The notes under the pieces were generated by a model, which was not told the DNA's origin, ran no database searches, and worked only from the letters and a program-made list of their open reading frames with translations. From Heterobilharzia americana (lineage: Eukaryota > Platyhelminthes > Trematoda > Strigeidida > Schistosomatidae): DNA of 64,000 bases. The translations under genes were made by a program, and so were the position numbers. Within the stretch, counting starts at the first letter, position 1, and each line of letters begins with the position of its first letter. This document shows positions 1-11,375 of the stretch, piece after piece. The DNA lies in assembly GCA_944470555.2 (NCBI GenBank), contig OX104130.1, positions 48,331,491 to 48,395,490 of the forward strand, read 5' to 3'.

Positions 1-535
1 TGTCATCTTGTTGGATCTTGCCTGTACATCTCCGAGTTTGTGTTACATTAGACACAAGTCATCGGTGGAATCCAAACCTTCTAGGGTCTTTTCATCAGTC
101 CAGCCAGCCAGCCTATGCCCCTCTTCTCACTCCTCACAATTTCTTGAATGATCCAGTCCAGTCCAGTCAACCACAATCAGGAAGATCATTGGTGATAGTT
201 GGAGGTAGACTTGTCTTACTCCTGTCTTCACTTCGAAGGCGTCACTGAGTTGAGTTTTCCATTGTGAACCACTTGGCACGTGGCATCTTCATATAGCTAG
301 CTGTTGGATGAGGTTGATAAAGATTTGTGACACTAGAACCGTCGTGTTGAAGTAGTTTCCAAATTACTTCTCAGTCGACGCTTTCTAGTGCCTTTTCAAA
401 GTCGATTAAGTTGAGGTAAGGTAAGGAGCTGACCGCCATTCTACGCTCTGTTCTATGATGATGCATAGCGTTTCAATTTGATCCGCACATGATTTTTACT
501 TCCAGAATCCAGTCTATTCTGGCGATTACGCTGGT
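1..535 (-). mobile_element. LINE family A copy A1, RT segment, cut by window edge
   Basis: The plus strand reads as the complement of the reverse-transcriptase part of LINE family A, collinear with 53372-53790 of copy A7. On the minus strand the motif-A region (FEKAFDS in better copies) lies near 370-420. The catalytic box near 60-80 has decayed to STDD instead of FADD. Frames are broken. A CCAG/CCAGTCC tandem lies at 99-170, the same kind of short expansion as in copies A3 and A6. The copy continues past base 1. Similarity fades near 535. Confidence 0.8.
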
Positions 536-886
536 TAAAAATTTATTTCCTTGAGATCATTGGTCTGATTTTGAAATATCTTATGTAGACTATAGACTGT
601 ATGCAGCTGAAGAGTATTTTTGAAGTGAAATGATATCATTTCATCCTAAAAATTTATTTCTTCCTGCTTTATCCAGACATAACGTGGAATCTAACTGGAT
701 GACATTATTTCCAGTGTATAAATGTAGAGTAATTTTTCCTAGACTGACTTGCCGACATCCCTAACTTTCTGGTTGCAAAACTGGTGTACATCTCTATGAA
801 TATTCGACCAGGAAATGAATTTTTAAAAGAATACGATACACCTTGTGTTAACGAACAGTGAAAACAAAATATCTAATTTGTTAGAA

Positions 887-904
887 ATATATATATATAT
901 ATAT
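887..904. repeat. (AT)n microsatellite
   Basis: Eighteen bases of uninterrupted alternating AT. Confidence 0.9.
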
Positions 905-2429
905 CATACACTTTACTTGTGATTCTAAAAATCTGATGGAATCAAAAATTCTGCAGTTGATTTCAGCAAAATCTTAAATATTATTTTCATTCTTTGGTTA
1001 ATTTTTTCTACTTCCTTCAGTAATATCCGTGAATTATTTACATTGGTTTGATATGTCCTTATTCTATCGATTTGATGACTGATTATAGATTCCTCTAGTA
1101 TACAATCATCTTGTTGTACACAGACTGGTTGTGTAAATCTGAATTGAGCTGCACTGACAAAATACGATTTATGTTTTAGTAAACATTTTGTATAGGACAG
1201 GATGAGACTCTTAGGAAAAAAGGTAAAAATATCACTTTGATAAATGCGTATTTAGAATATTGCTTGATCCAAGAAAAATAGTTATTAGGACTCGTATGTT
1301 AACTTTAAGTAACTTTTGTGTAAGCTACATTGTTCTTATTTATCAACTAGTATGCACTTATGTGAAGACTTAATCGTTTACCGTTTAATGAATCGATGCT
1401 ACTTTACTCGTAAAAGATTATCAAGGTTCATTTTAAATATGAAAAATGAAAATATAAGGATTCACCTTTTAAATCTGTTGAATCTTCTCATAATGGTTAA
1501 CAAAGTGCACCGAAGTTCCATAGTGCCTAGCACAAAGGTCATATTCAGCACTTGGTAGTCTGATTCGGACAGCATTTCGGTATAGGCAGTTATACTGTTT
1601 ACCGTCGAGTTACCAATTCGCAAGCATTGATTTGTTCAAAAGTAGGTTATTACTGTGAATTTATTCATTCGCAACGCCTTGACATTGGCATAAGACAGTA
1701 ACCACTTCCATTTATAATTGCTAGTTAGTATGAATCTCTACGACTTTTAAGATAGGATTCGTGGGTTCTAAGTTTCACAAAGACAATGTTAGCATCTTTT
1801 CATATTTGAGAATCTCTATACTCTTATATCACAATGATTATCTTTTGGTTTTGTTGGTAGGAATTTGACCACATTCCTCGTCTATGAGCTATCCCTTACC
1901 ACAACTTTCTGTTTCAGCCCAGTAATGTTTACTTCGATAAATTAGACTAATCAATAATTAGTGGACTCAAGTTGGCGTTTTGAAGGAATTCAAGGATATA
2001 AACTGACGGGTAGATTTTATTCTTGCTTAATAATAATATTAATAAACTGGAGAATAAAAAATATTTGAAATTAGATGCATAATAATATTAGCTACAAATA
2101 ATTTTTAAAATAAGATTATGATGACACTATACTACTACAAAAAACAGTTTCTTTTTAAAAAATACTAATATGAAAACAAATCACTGACTACCACAATGTT
2201 TGTCAGTGGTTCAGATTTTCATGTTCACTTGCTGTTGGATAAGGAGTATGGTCTTAATGGCATACAAAATCTGTTTAAAATCCACCTTTCATAATAGAGA
2301 ACAAGTATCTACACATTTGAAATTCTTGCTAATGGATATATTTCATATAGGAAGTAAGCTATTTGTAGCTCAGGTAGATGATCTTTGTGTTGTCACGTTC
2401 ACTGAGCTGGGTGGCTTAATCGTGAAGCT

Positions 2430-2500
2430 GTCATTGTCTTTCCAGACAACTAACTTCATATTGAAGTTGTTGCTGGTGGTTTTGTCTAGAAAGACAATGA
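2430..2500. repeat. Imperfect inverted repeat with an inner hairpin
   Basis: TCATTGTCTTTCCAGAC at about 2430-2446 pairs with GTCTAGAAAGACAATGA at about 2484-2500 with one mismatch in 17. The loop holds a smaller perfect stem, AACTTCA-tat-TGAAGTT. A similar motif (ATCGTGAAGC...TCATTCTTGATAAAG) occurs near 25810, so it may belong to a dispersed repeat. Confidence 0.6.
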
Positions 2501-3119
2501 AAGCTCCATGATTCAACCACACAGCTCAGAAAATGTGACACACACAAGAAAGTAAACTAGCTATCGAGGTTATGTTGTTGTATTGACTCAGATGATGAGA
2601 AAATGTATTACAGATGTTCAGTTTCTGCTTATCTTAATATGCTTGATGCCTGCTTGAAGCGAAGTGGGATCTAAACAGTCGTGAACAGAAACGTATTACA
2701 AATCTGTGAAAGCATTAATTGCCATTGTGAGTCCATAAGTGAACTGGGATTTGAATTTTGGCATATCCAGCTTAACAAAAGTTAGTAATTCGATATTTCT
2801 GCAACTCAGTTCAAAATCATGTGCACTTGAGATACAGTATCCAAAACACATGGAAGCAATCAGAGATCCCATTTAACGTTATGTTAGCTGAAGGCTTTAT
2901 TCCTCTCATATATTTTTATATTATTATTCTGTTCAGATGATGTATCCTTTTGCTGGGTTGTAACTTGGATCTATTCATAGCACTACTGAATAAGTAGTTT
3001 TTTCACCACTTAGAATAACTCTAATAACCAGTAAGACTCATAATAGGAAAATTGGCATCTTTCGTGCTGCTTGCAAAGTCAAAAAAATCTAGTGTTCGGT
3101 CTATTCATAGTAAACGTAC

Positions 3120-3274
3120 CTGTAGGCTCTCCGATGACTTTATTAAGTCGCTACATAATTCATTGATTCTGTTGAATGATTCCACATCACCCAGTTTGTT
3201 TGCTGTATGATCGGAAAACAAGCTAATCTTCATTTTATAACGGAAGGACCTTTCCAGTTTCCAATTGTAGTTCC
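3120..3274 (-). CDS. Internal exon of the same unrecognised minus-strand gene (downstream exon)
   Basis: The minus strand shows acceptor TTTTAAATATAG, 155 nt of open frame, and donor CAG|GTACGT. With the base carried over from the exon ending at 5681 it reads G, NYNWKLERSFRYKMKISL, FSDHTANKLGDV, ESFNRINELCSDLIKSSE, SLQ, ending in phase 0. The last third looks like an amphipathic helix. Function is unknown. The next exon should lie below 3120, but none with a convincing splice site was seen down to the LINE fragment at the window edge. The frame seen here is open further upstream, so the exact acceptor rests on the AG consensus and on phase. Confidence 0.6.
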
Positions 3275-3517
3275 CTATATTTAAAATAGGCATGAGGAAG
3301 TATGATAAAAGCGTAATTTAACACACTGTAAACAAGAGATAGCCTAAGGAGTATTTTTAAATACACATTCCTTTTCACCACTGCAACGATTTCTGAGTTC
3401 GTAGAAGGCTTACCAAAAGGAAAAAGTTAGGGCGAACTCAAATTTTTGTCAAGCCTATTCATTTTATGGTGGAATGAAAACACTTGATTGCAGCTTTGAT
3501 AGATCATTATTTTTTAT

Positions 3518-3640
3518 TGTAGCTCAGATGGTTTAGCGTTGGGTCGGAAAGCCGGTGGTCGCTGGTTAGGATCTGACTGCGGCCCAATTTTTCATTTCAG
3601 CTTCAGTCATCATTGAGTATAGATCATTATTTGTTGATCT
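3518..3640 (+). repeat. tRNA-derived SINE (group S2)
   Basis: TAGCTCAGATGGTTTAGCG resembles a Pol III A box and GGTTAGGATCT a decayed B box, spaced as in a tRNA. The body CAGTCATCATTGAGTATAG also follows the tRNA-like part at 36000-36040 and resembles that at 56350-56400. Not a tRNA gene: the stems are poor. Confidence 0.5.
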
Positions 3641-3885
3641 TGATTTGCAAAATATTATAAAGGGGTCCAATTGTATGAGATCACTACACATTAGTTACGC
3701 TTGTTGCTAGACCTGGTTTACCAGAAGCATAATGAAAACAAACCACAGATTTTGGTGTTAAAAAATTGAAATCAATTTCTATGCCTGAGGTTCTGTTAGG
3801 AAGATGTTTTACTTGTAATACAACCCAAAATTTAAGTCTTTTCAAAAAGATATTCTTTCCATATAACTATTGTGTCTGAACTTAC

Positions 3886-3944
3886 CCGTTTGAATAAGCT
3901 CAGTTTGGACTTTAGCCATTGATATAAGTGAAGCAAAATGACAT
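3886..3944 (-). CDS. Possible alternative 59-nt exon of the minus-strand gene
   Basis: Between the two better exons lies AAATTCAG, 59 open nt, then GTAAGTTC on the minus strand. Entered from the upstream exon it reads D, then VILLHLYQWLKSKLSLFKR with no stop, but it then leaves in phase 0, which does not fit the exon at 3274. In the frame that does fit the downstream exon it reads CHFASLISMAKVQTELIQT. It could be real with a further unseen exon, or chance. Confidence 0.25.
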
Positions 3945-5680
3945 CTGAATTTGCATATCAGTAATAAATATGCACAGTTTTGACTTGAAATAATGCTAAG
4001 TTATTGCTCTTATTAAATTCTAAGATAATTTTTATTTGAATGAAATGATCACTTTTCAAGCTTACGAAAGTGAATTATCACTGTCGTATTCACAAAACTT
4101 TATTGAGATATGACAATTAGATATGATGGAAAATTTTAGTTTTTGGCAGGAATCAAAATCTGTGACTTTCAAATCATTTTCTAGCAGTTCTATCAAATCT
4201 GTTGCAACTGCTAGCTGTAATCCATGTTTCAGCTACCCATGCTTCATTTCAGTTGCTACCTACTAATATATTTTCATTCCAATTCAGATATTTGTGAATT
4301 CGAGATAGTCAGTCACTAACTGTTTGCTACTCAGGCTATCTGAGCTGGTGTTATTTGGCACATTGGTCTCTGTGTTCATAAATCATGATTTACTAAGTCA
4401 GCAAGCAGACTATGTAGCACAGTAGCTAAATCTTCAGGCTCGAAATCTGAATGCCCGTGTTTTGAATTTATGCCAAAATAAAGTTTTCTGTCAATTTCTT
4501 TCATCATTCTTGAATCTGAAGTTCAATCTATCAGAACAGGAGTGTCTTAAATAATCCATTAAATGATTATTTGGCCTAATTTAGATTTCAGTGAGACCCG
4601 GGAAATTATTCACATACAATTTAAATTCGACTAGTCACAGATCGTGAAATGAATGTTAGTTAACAAACAAAAGCTTAGTACATTTTTGTTATTTACTTTT
4701 CACTTGAACTAACCAACCTACATTACAAACATATGCAAAATATCAGAAATATTTCCGATTTCTGTATTAAATTTTTATATCATGAAATTTGCATAATAAA
4801 AAAGTAATCATAGAATGAACTGGTATGAAATGCAAAGTGTGTCAGTTAAGGTCTTGTTTAAATAAGTAACGTTTTCAAGCACTCATTAACAAGATGAACT
4901 AAACATGTTGAAGAAATTTGTATTTCTGTCAGATTCAGGACCATAACGGGACAGAGTGCCACCAAAATATTACACATTTTTCAGGTGTCTAAACTATAGG
5001 GTTGTATGAATGAAATGGTTGCCTGATCGTAAACAACTTGATGATATCATTCATTAATTTCTACCGATTGTATGGTGCGTTTTAATGCTGAGATCGGTGA
5101 TATCCAATATAAGAGAAAGTTGACAATACATAAACTTCATGGCAACTTTGAGTCGCTCAGCTTGAAATCAATAGGATATTCTTTGATCGATAAATTTAAA
5201 TAATTATGGAACGCGAAACCTCATGTTGGTTTTCACTGTAGATAGATATGAGATCAAGAACCAAATAAAAACAAAGAGTATTGAACATCTGTCTCATCCT
5301 AGTTCGCTATCTCTTGTCAGAGAGGAACTATTTTATAACATCTGCCGATTCGCAGTTTAGTATGACTGTCATCCAGTGTCAACAGTGAGCACTTGTGTTT
5401 GCTTCCAACATATTCCAGCTACTATTTAGGACTTCTCATTGGAACTTTGGTAGAGCCATGTTTCAGTCGGTAACCAGTTATGAACTGATTACTATTCGTT
5501 TTGGAAGTTCATGGGGTAATTGACTCACTTGATGAATGATGTCAATCTGAGATGGAAACTACTTAACTAAGAAGTGAAGCATCCTTTAGTTTTCAAAAAA
5601 GGGTTCATTTTACACGAAGTAAATTACTAGAGGCAAAACGTTTGTGATTCGAAAAATTAGGAATTCTAATTTACACTTAC

Positions 5681-5822
5681 CCAAGTCAATTCTTAGTCTA
5701 GCCAAAGCTTCATTTAACTTTTCTTCATCACTTTCACAGGAAGAACCACGAGTAAACTGTTGGTAGACTGAAAGCATTTCATGATGAAATCTTCTTAAAT
5801 TTACCATGTCATTGTTAATTAT
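5681..5822 (-). CDS. Internal exon of an unrecognised minus-strand gene (upstream exon)
   Basis: Read on the minus strand, an acceptor ending TTCTAATATTCAG is followed by 142 nt of open frame and then G|GTAAGTG. The frame gives IINNDMVNLRRFHHEM, then LSVYQQFTRGSSC, then ESDEEKLNEALARLRIDL plus one leftover base. The composition is that of a soluble, helical, charged protein; no membrane segment or signal peptide is visible and I do not recognise the family. The leftover base plus the first two bases of the exon at 3274 make a glycine codon, so the two exons splice in phase. The 5' exons should lie at higher coordinates but were not found. Splice signals and phase make this a real exon rather than a chance ORF. 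Confidence 0.6.
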
Positions 5823-5976
5823 CTGAATATTAGAAAAATTAGGTTGTTTAAGGCAACCGAAAAACAGTCAAAATCAACCTTAGTTTAGTTGATTTTTATG
5901 ATCCATTAAAGTGGTAGGTGGGATGAGAAAATTTATGCTTGGTACAAATGAGTTAGGCAGTAAACATTTTAAAGTC

Positions 5977-5988
5977 AGTATTGAGTTG
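5977..5988 (+). repeat. Target-site duplication, left side of LINE A2
   Basis: AGTATTGAGTTG is repeated exactly at 8980-8991, just beyond the 3' tail of the LINE. This fixes both ends of the insertion. Confidence 0.85.
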
Positions 5989-8979
5989 AACCTCACCTGG
6001 TTAACTACTTCACTAGTTACTAGCTGGTCCTAAGCCCGGGTAAAGAGGGAAGGTTAGGCATAGGGCTAGCAATCCTACACCGTAAAATAAATCCAACCGC
6101 TAAACAAACTTCAAAGCACAAACGAAATATAAAAAATAATAACAAAATTACTCCTCGCTGGAATCGGAGAGGCGAAATGACCCCGGTTGGTGAAAGCCTT
6201 CCTTCGGGAAGCCAATTCACAGGCCCCTGTGTCTTCTCTTCTCTCGATGAAAGCGAAAGTAAACGTGGGAACACGGAATGTCTGCACCACGTTTGAACCC
6301 AGCAAGGCAGCCCACATTGCAAACGAGATCAAGAGGTATCACATTGAAGTGCTAGGAATTGGCGAAAGCAGATGGAGTGGAAGTGGACTCTCCAAACTGT
6401 CAACTGCAGAATCAATAATCTACTCCGACATTGTCACACAGACGACAACCACGAGCACACTGAGTTCTCGAGTGGCTATCATCATGTCCCCAACAGCACC
6501 AAAGGCTCTCATGCAGTGGGAACCAATCTCCTCATGCAGGATCATGACAGCAAGATGGATTCAACTCAAAGGCAAGGAAGGTCACAATCATACAATGCTA
6601 CATACACTACGCTATGCACCTACAAGTAATGCAGACGAAGAGAAGAAGGAGGAATTCTACAGACAACTGCAATCAACACTGGACAAGACCACAACTCAGT
6701 TGGCGACATCAAAATTCTAATGGCTGGGGTGACATGAATGCCAAACTGCATGGAGCGGAAAACACAGGAAGAGAACTAACTATGGGCCGAGAAGCGCTAG
6801 GTGAGGTGATGAACGAGAATGGAGAATTGTTTGCGGAATTCTGTGCATTCAACGATTTGGTGATTGGAGTCAGGCAGTGTGTTCAAGCACAAGGATATCC
6901 ACAAAGCCAGCGACATGGATTTGATTTCACCAGACACCAGGAAACACTGAAAATCAAATCGATTTTATCTCAATCTCAAGAAAGTGGAGATGCAGCCCAC
7001 TTGACACAAGGTCAAGAAGAGGAGCAGATGTAGGCTTACATCACTCACTATCTAGTGCAAGGAACCTACCTTCAAAATCAAGTTAACAGCCTTCAAGGAA
7101 GCTGGTGATAGACCACAGTTCAAGTACAACACCCAGAACAGAAACTGCACTTAAGGACGAAACTACAAAGGACATCTTCACATCAGTCAGCCATCAAGAC
7201 AAAATGGGAGATATCAAAACATCCCTGAAGAAACCTGTGTGGATGAACACTGGAAGTCCTTGAAAGAGATGTGGAAAGAAACCTGCATAACCGTGTTAGG
7301 AAGGAAGAAGAAAGAAGATAAGGAATGGATCTCGATGGACACATGGAAGCTGATAGAGCAGGGAGAGGAGGATGGTGAAGCAGAAGATAAACCAGTGCAA
7401 GGCTGCACAACGAGAAGAGGAACTGAGTACAATGTATAAAACACTTCACTGGACAAAGAAGTGAAGAAGAGTGCGCACAGAGATAAAAGACACTTCTACG
7501 ACACACTTGCAAGTGAAGCAGAACAGACTGCAGGTAGGAGAGATAGAGACCTGACAACATTGTATCAAATAACCAGGTTACTGTCTATCTGGAAGAGACC
7601 AACACAGATGAGACCAATAAAAGATGATGAAGGAAGTTTAATTACCAAAGAGGAGAAACAAAGGAAATGATGGGCCGACCACTTCAAGAAGCTCTTGAAT
7701 CAACCACCAGCACCACCACCACCACCTGCACTTCGTCCAGAAATACCACCAGCACCCTAGCCACAGAACTACAAGTGAACATAAATCCTCCAACGAAAGT
7801 CGAAGTCCTGAGCGCCGTAAAGCTACTGAAATGTGGGAAAGCAGGGGGACCAGATGGAATACTGCCAGAAGCACAGAGAACAGATGCAGAGACAGACAAC
7901 AGCAGATATGTTCACACCACTACTGTGGAAGGTCTGTAATGAACGAAAGGTGCCTGCTCATTGATTGTAAGAAGAATTACCTTGTCAAACTCGCGAAGAA
8001 GGGCGACCTAAGTCTTTGCAAGAACTGGCATGGAATGATGCTCCTTCCCACTGACAAGCAAAATATTTAGCCGCACCATCCTGGAGATCCTCAATGATGC
8101 ACTGGATTCAAAACGACAACTGGAACAGACTGGCTGGATTCAGGAAGTACAATTCATGTGCAGACCAAATTGCAACGCTTCGCATCATCATAGAACAGAG
8201 CACAGAATGGCACTCAACTCTTCACCTTACCTCAACTTCATCGACTTTGAGAAGGCATTCGACAGCGTCGACCGACAAGTAAGTTGGCAGTTGCTCCAAC
8301 ACTACGGAATACCGCAAACTTTTATCAGCCTCATTCAACAACTAGCTATATGAAGACGCCACATGTCGGCCAAGTAATTCACAATGGACAGCTCAGCTCA
8401 GTGATGCCTCTGAAGTGAAGACAGAAGTAAAACAAGGCTGCCTACTATCACCCATTATATTCTTGATTGTGTTGTGGTCGACTGGATCATGCAACAAACA
8501 GTGAGGAGCTGTAAGAGGAGGGGGATTCGCTGGACTGCGGAAAATGACCTAGAAGACTTGGATTTCGCCAATGATGACTTGTGTCTAATGTCTTTTCGCA
8601 CAAACTGGAAGATGTACAGGTGGAAACTAACAAGTTGACAGAAGAGTCAAGGCAGCGAAGATGGGACTTCAAGTGAATCTAGAGAAGACAGAGGTGATGA
8701 AGATACCCAACCAACAACACCACCATCACCACCACCACCAACAACAAACTCCAATCACTATCAACGGGAGAAACTTAAAGGAAGTAGCCTCCTTCACCTA
8801 CACCTATCTAGGAAGCACTGTTTCAACTACACGTGGTGGCACAGGCACAGACGAGGATGTCAAAGTCATGATCGGAAATACAGCAAGACAGGCCTTCATT
8901 AGCCTGAAACCAGATGTGGAGACGTGCTAATGAAGCCCTATGTCCTACCAGGAACCATGGGACAAATACTAACTATAAT
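5989..8979 (+). mobile_element. LINE family A copy A2, RTE-like, TSD-bounded, internally deleted
   Basis: This is a non-LTR retrotransposon with broken endonuclease and RT frames. Order: 5' UTR (5989-6180); APE endonuclease start (about 6187-6720: VNVGTRNVCTTFE, LGIGESRW); rest of endonuclease in a shifted frame (6614-7033: WGDMNAKLHG, NENGELFAEFCAFNDLVIG); RT (8040-8930: FIDFEKAFDSVDRQ, then LDFANDDLCLM where FADD is expected, then ITINGRNLKEVASFTYTYLG). The 3' quarter is missing: after the SLKP region it jumps to the last bases of the element. Ends are fixed by the 12-bp duplication. It is nearly identical to A7 in inverse orientation. Not functional. Confidence 0.9.
6187..8930 (+). pseudogene. 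Broken EN-RT frame of LINE A2
   Basis: The coding remnants fall in several frames: endonuclease N-terminus 6187-6720, endonuclease C-terminus 6614-7033, linker 7239-7670, RT fingers 7667-7939 (GKAGGPDGILPEAQ), palm 8156-8353 and 8480-8930. A GG insertion near 6725 shifts the frame just before the catalytic GDMNA motif. Copy A7 has the same lesion and A6 a similar one there. An extra AAT codon at 8570-8572 splits the RT catalytic box into FANDD. No full protein can be made. Confidence 0.8.
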
Positions 8980-8991
8980 AGTATTGAGTTG
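8980..8991 (+). repeat. Target-site duplication, right side of LINE A2
   Basis: AGTATTGAGTTG, an exact match to 5977-5988. Confidence 0.85.
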
Positions 8992-10380
8992 TTTGATTGA
9001 ATAGTTTTCAATGCAGATTGAGTTGAAACGAAAATAAGCAAGCTTCAAACCTAAATATATTGACTAGCTTTGCCATGCAATATAGAATCCTAATCACCAC
9101 ACATCAGACTTTTGTTTCCAAACTAGAAAGTTCTAAATTAAATTTCACTACTTATTTGGGGATATATATTGTTCCGTAGGTGACAATTAATTTGAAAGAA
9201 GTAGTCAATGTTTCAAATTTTAGCTAATTTTTTTCAAGTTCTGTCAGATGTTTAAAGATTCTTGTCTTAGAATTAACCATCCATTTAACTTTATCACGAC
9301 GAACAATTATGTATCGCCCAGCAATTACTCATTATGTAGAGGAGGCTTCACTGGTTTAATACAAAAACTTTGATTTTCGCTACTATGGGTGGCAGATTTA
9401 AATACTTTGAAAAGCATGAGTTTCTTAGAAGTTGAAGATAATTTTTCACTGATAAATATCAAGCAGGACGAAATCTAGGTCAAGCAAGGCCTCCTGTCAA
9501 TCGAGTTTGACCTTTAAAAACTGAAGAAAAATAGGTGTATCCATATCCAAAGCATCAACCATTAAGAATTGACTAAGAAGAATGGAGAAGAAAACATTCT
9601 CACCAATGTTTCTTGAAATCTAGGTACAAGGTATAGTAGGCTGTCGTCTACTGAACGTCGGAATGGTGTTGTGTTTAGGATTTTACAAGTTGGTACATCA
9701 ATATGTATCACTAGCATCAGTGAGAAGCTGTTCTTCGTTAGGTTCAAGTAATCTGAATACTAGATAGTAGCTTTACTGTTTCACTTTACCATATTTTCAA
9801 GGAAGTTATAACTGTAAGAAGTAGTTTAATCATTCGACAGCAGGATATTTTTAAGATTCTGAATTTACTATGTTACTTTCCAGCTCTAAATCAGATCAGT
9901 GTCAATCTCCAACCAGTTTCAGTCAGTATGAAAGGCGGGTGTCAATGACTTTCAAGTACCGCTTATCATCACCTATCATGTTTAACACTAAGTAAACAAT
10001 TAAAGAACATTATTCAAAGTACGTGGTGCTTATCAACATTTCTTACAACTCAGTGATCTCATTAACTTTAAACTGTGGCGTCAAAATGATTAGGATGACA
10101 CTGTTTTTATTATTATATTTTTTCTACATACAGATTCGATGCAGATGCCAGCCAAATGTCCATTTTCACTAGCACTGGATGTTCACTTCATTTCTTGATG
10201 ACTTTCATAATTAATGTAGATCTTGACAACTTGATTGTAGTGTTTAGGGCTTAGATGTGATCACTTGGTACTCAGTAATCACTAATTTTTGAGTCAGTTT
10301 ACTGTTATCATTACATTTATTTGCAAACCACCAATTTATTGTACTTCTAAACTTCATCACATATTATTACTTTAAAAATA

Positions 10381-10383
<3 letters not shown>
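8992..10383. other. Non-coding AT-rich stretch
   Basis: No supported gene. The minus-strand 61-codon ORF at 9562-9747 contains GTGAGA...TTCTTAG, which could mimic a 31-bp intron, but the frames on either side do not join well. Confidence 0.4.

Positions 10384-10422
<39 letters not shown>
10384..10422. repeat. (TA)n microsatellite abutting an S1 repeat
   Basis: About 39 bases of alternating TA, immediately next to the S1 repeat that starts at 10423. Confidence 0.9.
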
Positions 10423-10425
<3 letters not shown>

Positions 10426-10755
10426 CTACTAAGAAGCAGTCTGCAGGAAGCCTAGGGCCTAGGTTTCATGCTTGTTGGCGCTTGTCAGCAAGGTGTATCT
10501 GAAACCTCGAGGAAAGTAATGTTCCTTGTGAGGTTTGGACCCATATCACTCAATGTTGCAGTCATCGACGTTGTCACTGAGCTATTCAGGTTCCAACTGA
10601 CCTTCTGATGACCACCTCTGACCAACTAACATCTATTCAACTGCTCAGTGATAGTGAGTCTCCTAGCTTGGTGGCCACATTACAGAATAATCGGTTGAAT
10701 TAGGCCAGCACTCAGGACTAGACAACATGAGATTGGTTGCCCTCCAGGGACCAGT
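10423..10755 (-). repeat. tRNA-derived dispersed repeat, family S1
   Basis: On the minus strand ATAGCTCAGTGACAACG resembles an A box and GGGTCCAAACC a B box about 40 bases on, as in a tRNA-derived SINE head. The rest (AGCAGTCTGCAGGAAGCC, CTAGACAACATGAGATTGG on the plus strand) recurs at 14594, 24135, 27930 and 51001. Confidence 0.6.
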
Positions 10756-10789
10756 CAATATATATAGTTTGATGTTAAGAGTGAATTTA

Positions 10790-11375
10790 TGTCCTGCTTG
10801 ATCAAGGAATCATACTTGTTAATATTCCTCGGTAAGACGTATCTGTAAACTTCAAGCAACATATGTCTCCTACTAGTTTTGAACAATATCACTTAGTGCC
10901 AAAGTTATTCAACTTGATGGTAACATTGAAAAAATAATTAGTTCATCTCTACCTTCACTTACCACATTTTAATTGGCTGTTACATCAGCTGCCATTTGAA
11001 TGATCGAATTTTGTGCATAATATGGCCCTATAGATGGTCATTTGCAACCTGAACAGCTTGGTGACATTGCTTCTTACTTCAGCAAGGACTCAGGTTGGAA
11101 CTATCCAGGGAACACGGATTTTCGTAAGGTTAAAATATATGCCTCGTTATTGAGTAAGAACAAGCAGGAAACCAAGACCCTGTTTTTCGTTTGAACTCGC
11201 ACATCACACAAAAGTAAAGTGCACTTCAGTGTATCGACACGGCTTAGTGGCTGTACTGCAAAAAATGATTGACACATTTTGTTTAGTACTCAACATTTAG
11301 GGCTTGATAACTGTATGGGTTAATATCCCTCGGCAAACTCGTGTATATATGACTTACTTCAACTAGACAGGTATT
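10790..11375 (-). repeat. Diverged S1-family copies
   Basis: Plus-strand phrases such as TGTTAATATTCCTCGG, AAGACGTATCTG and AATATCACTTAGTG are decayed counterparts of S1. A further trace (TTAATATCCCTCGGCAA) lies near 11320. Boundaries are soft. Confidence 0.4.

Larger units (their letters stand above)
536..3119. other. AT-rich non-coding stretch
   Basis: No convincing exon was found. It holds an (AT) run at 887-904 and the inverted repeat at 2430-2500. The 103-codon ORF at 2200-2511 crosses that inverted repeat and looks like repeat-derived chance reading. Confidence 0.5.
3275..5680 (-). other. Intron of the minus-strand gene, if its two exons join directly
   Basis: About 2.4 kb between the two phase-matched exons. 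It holds the S2 SINE at 3518-3640 and the uncertain exon at 3886-3944. Nothing else was recognised. Confidence 0.45.

Noticed and set aside
9453..9490. Hammerhead on either strand (AAGCAGGACGAAATC; similar at 59503-59525)
   Set aside because: Shares GGACGAAA with the hammerhead, but CTGATGA and stem pairing are absent. At best very old SINE traces.
9562..9747. Minus-strand ORF with an internal 31-bp intron-like segment (GTGAGA...CTTAG)
   Set aside because: Frames on the two sides meet a stop or need an in-frame stop upstream. Product unrecognised.
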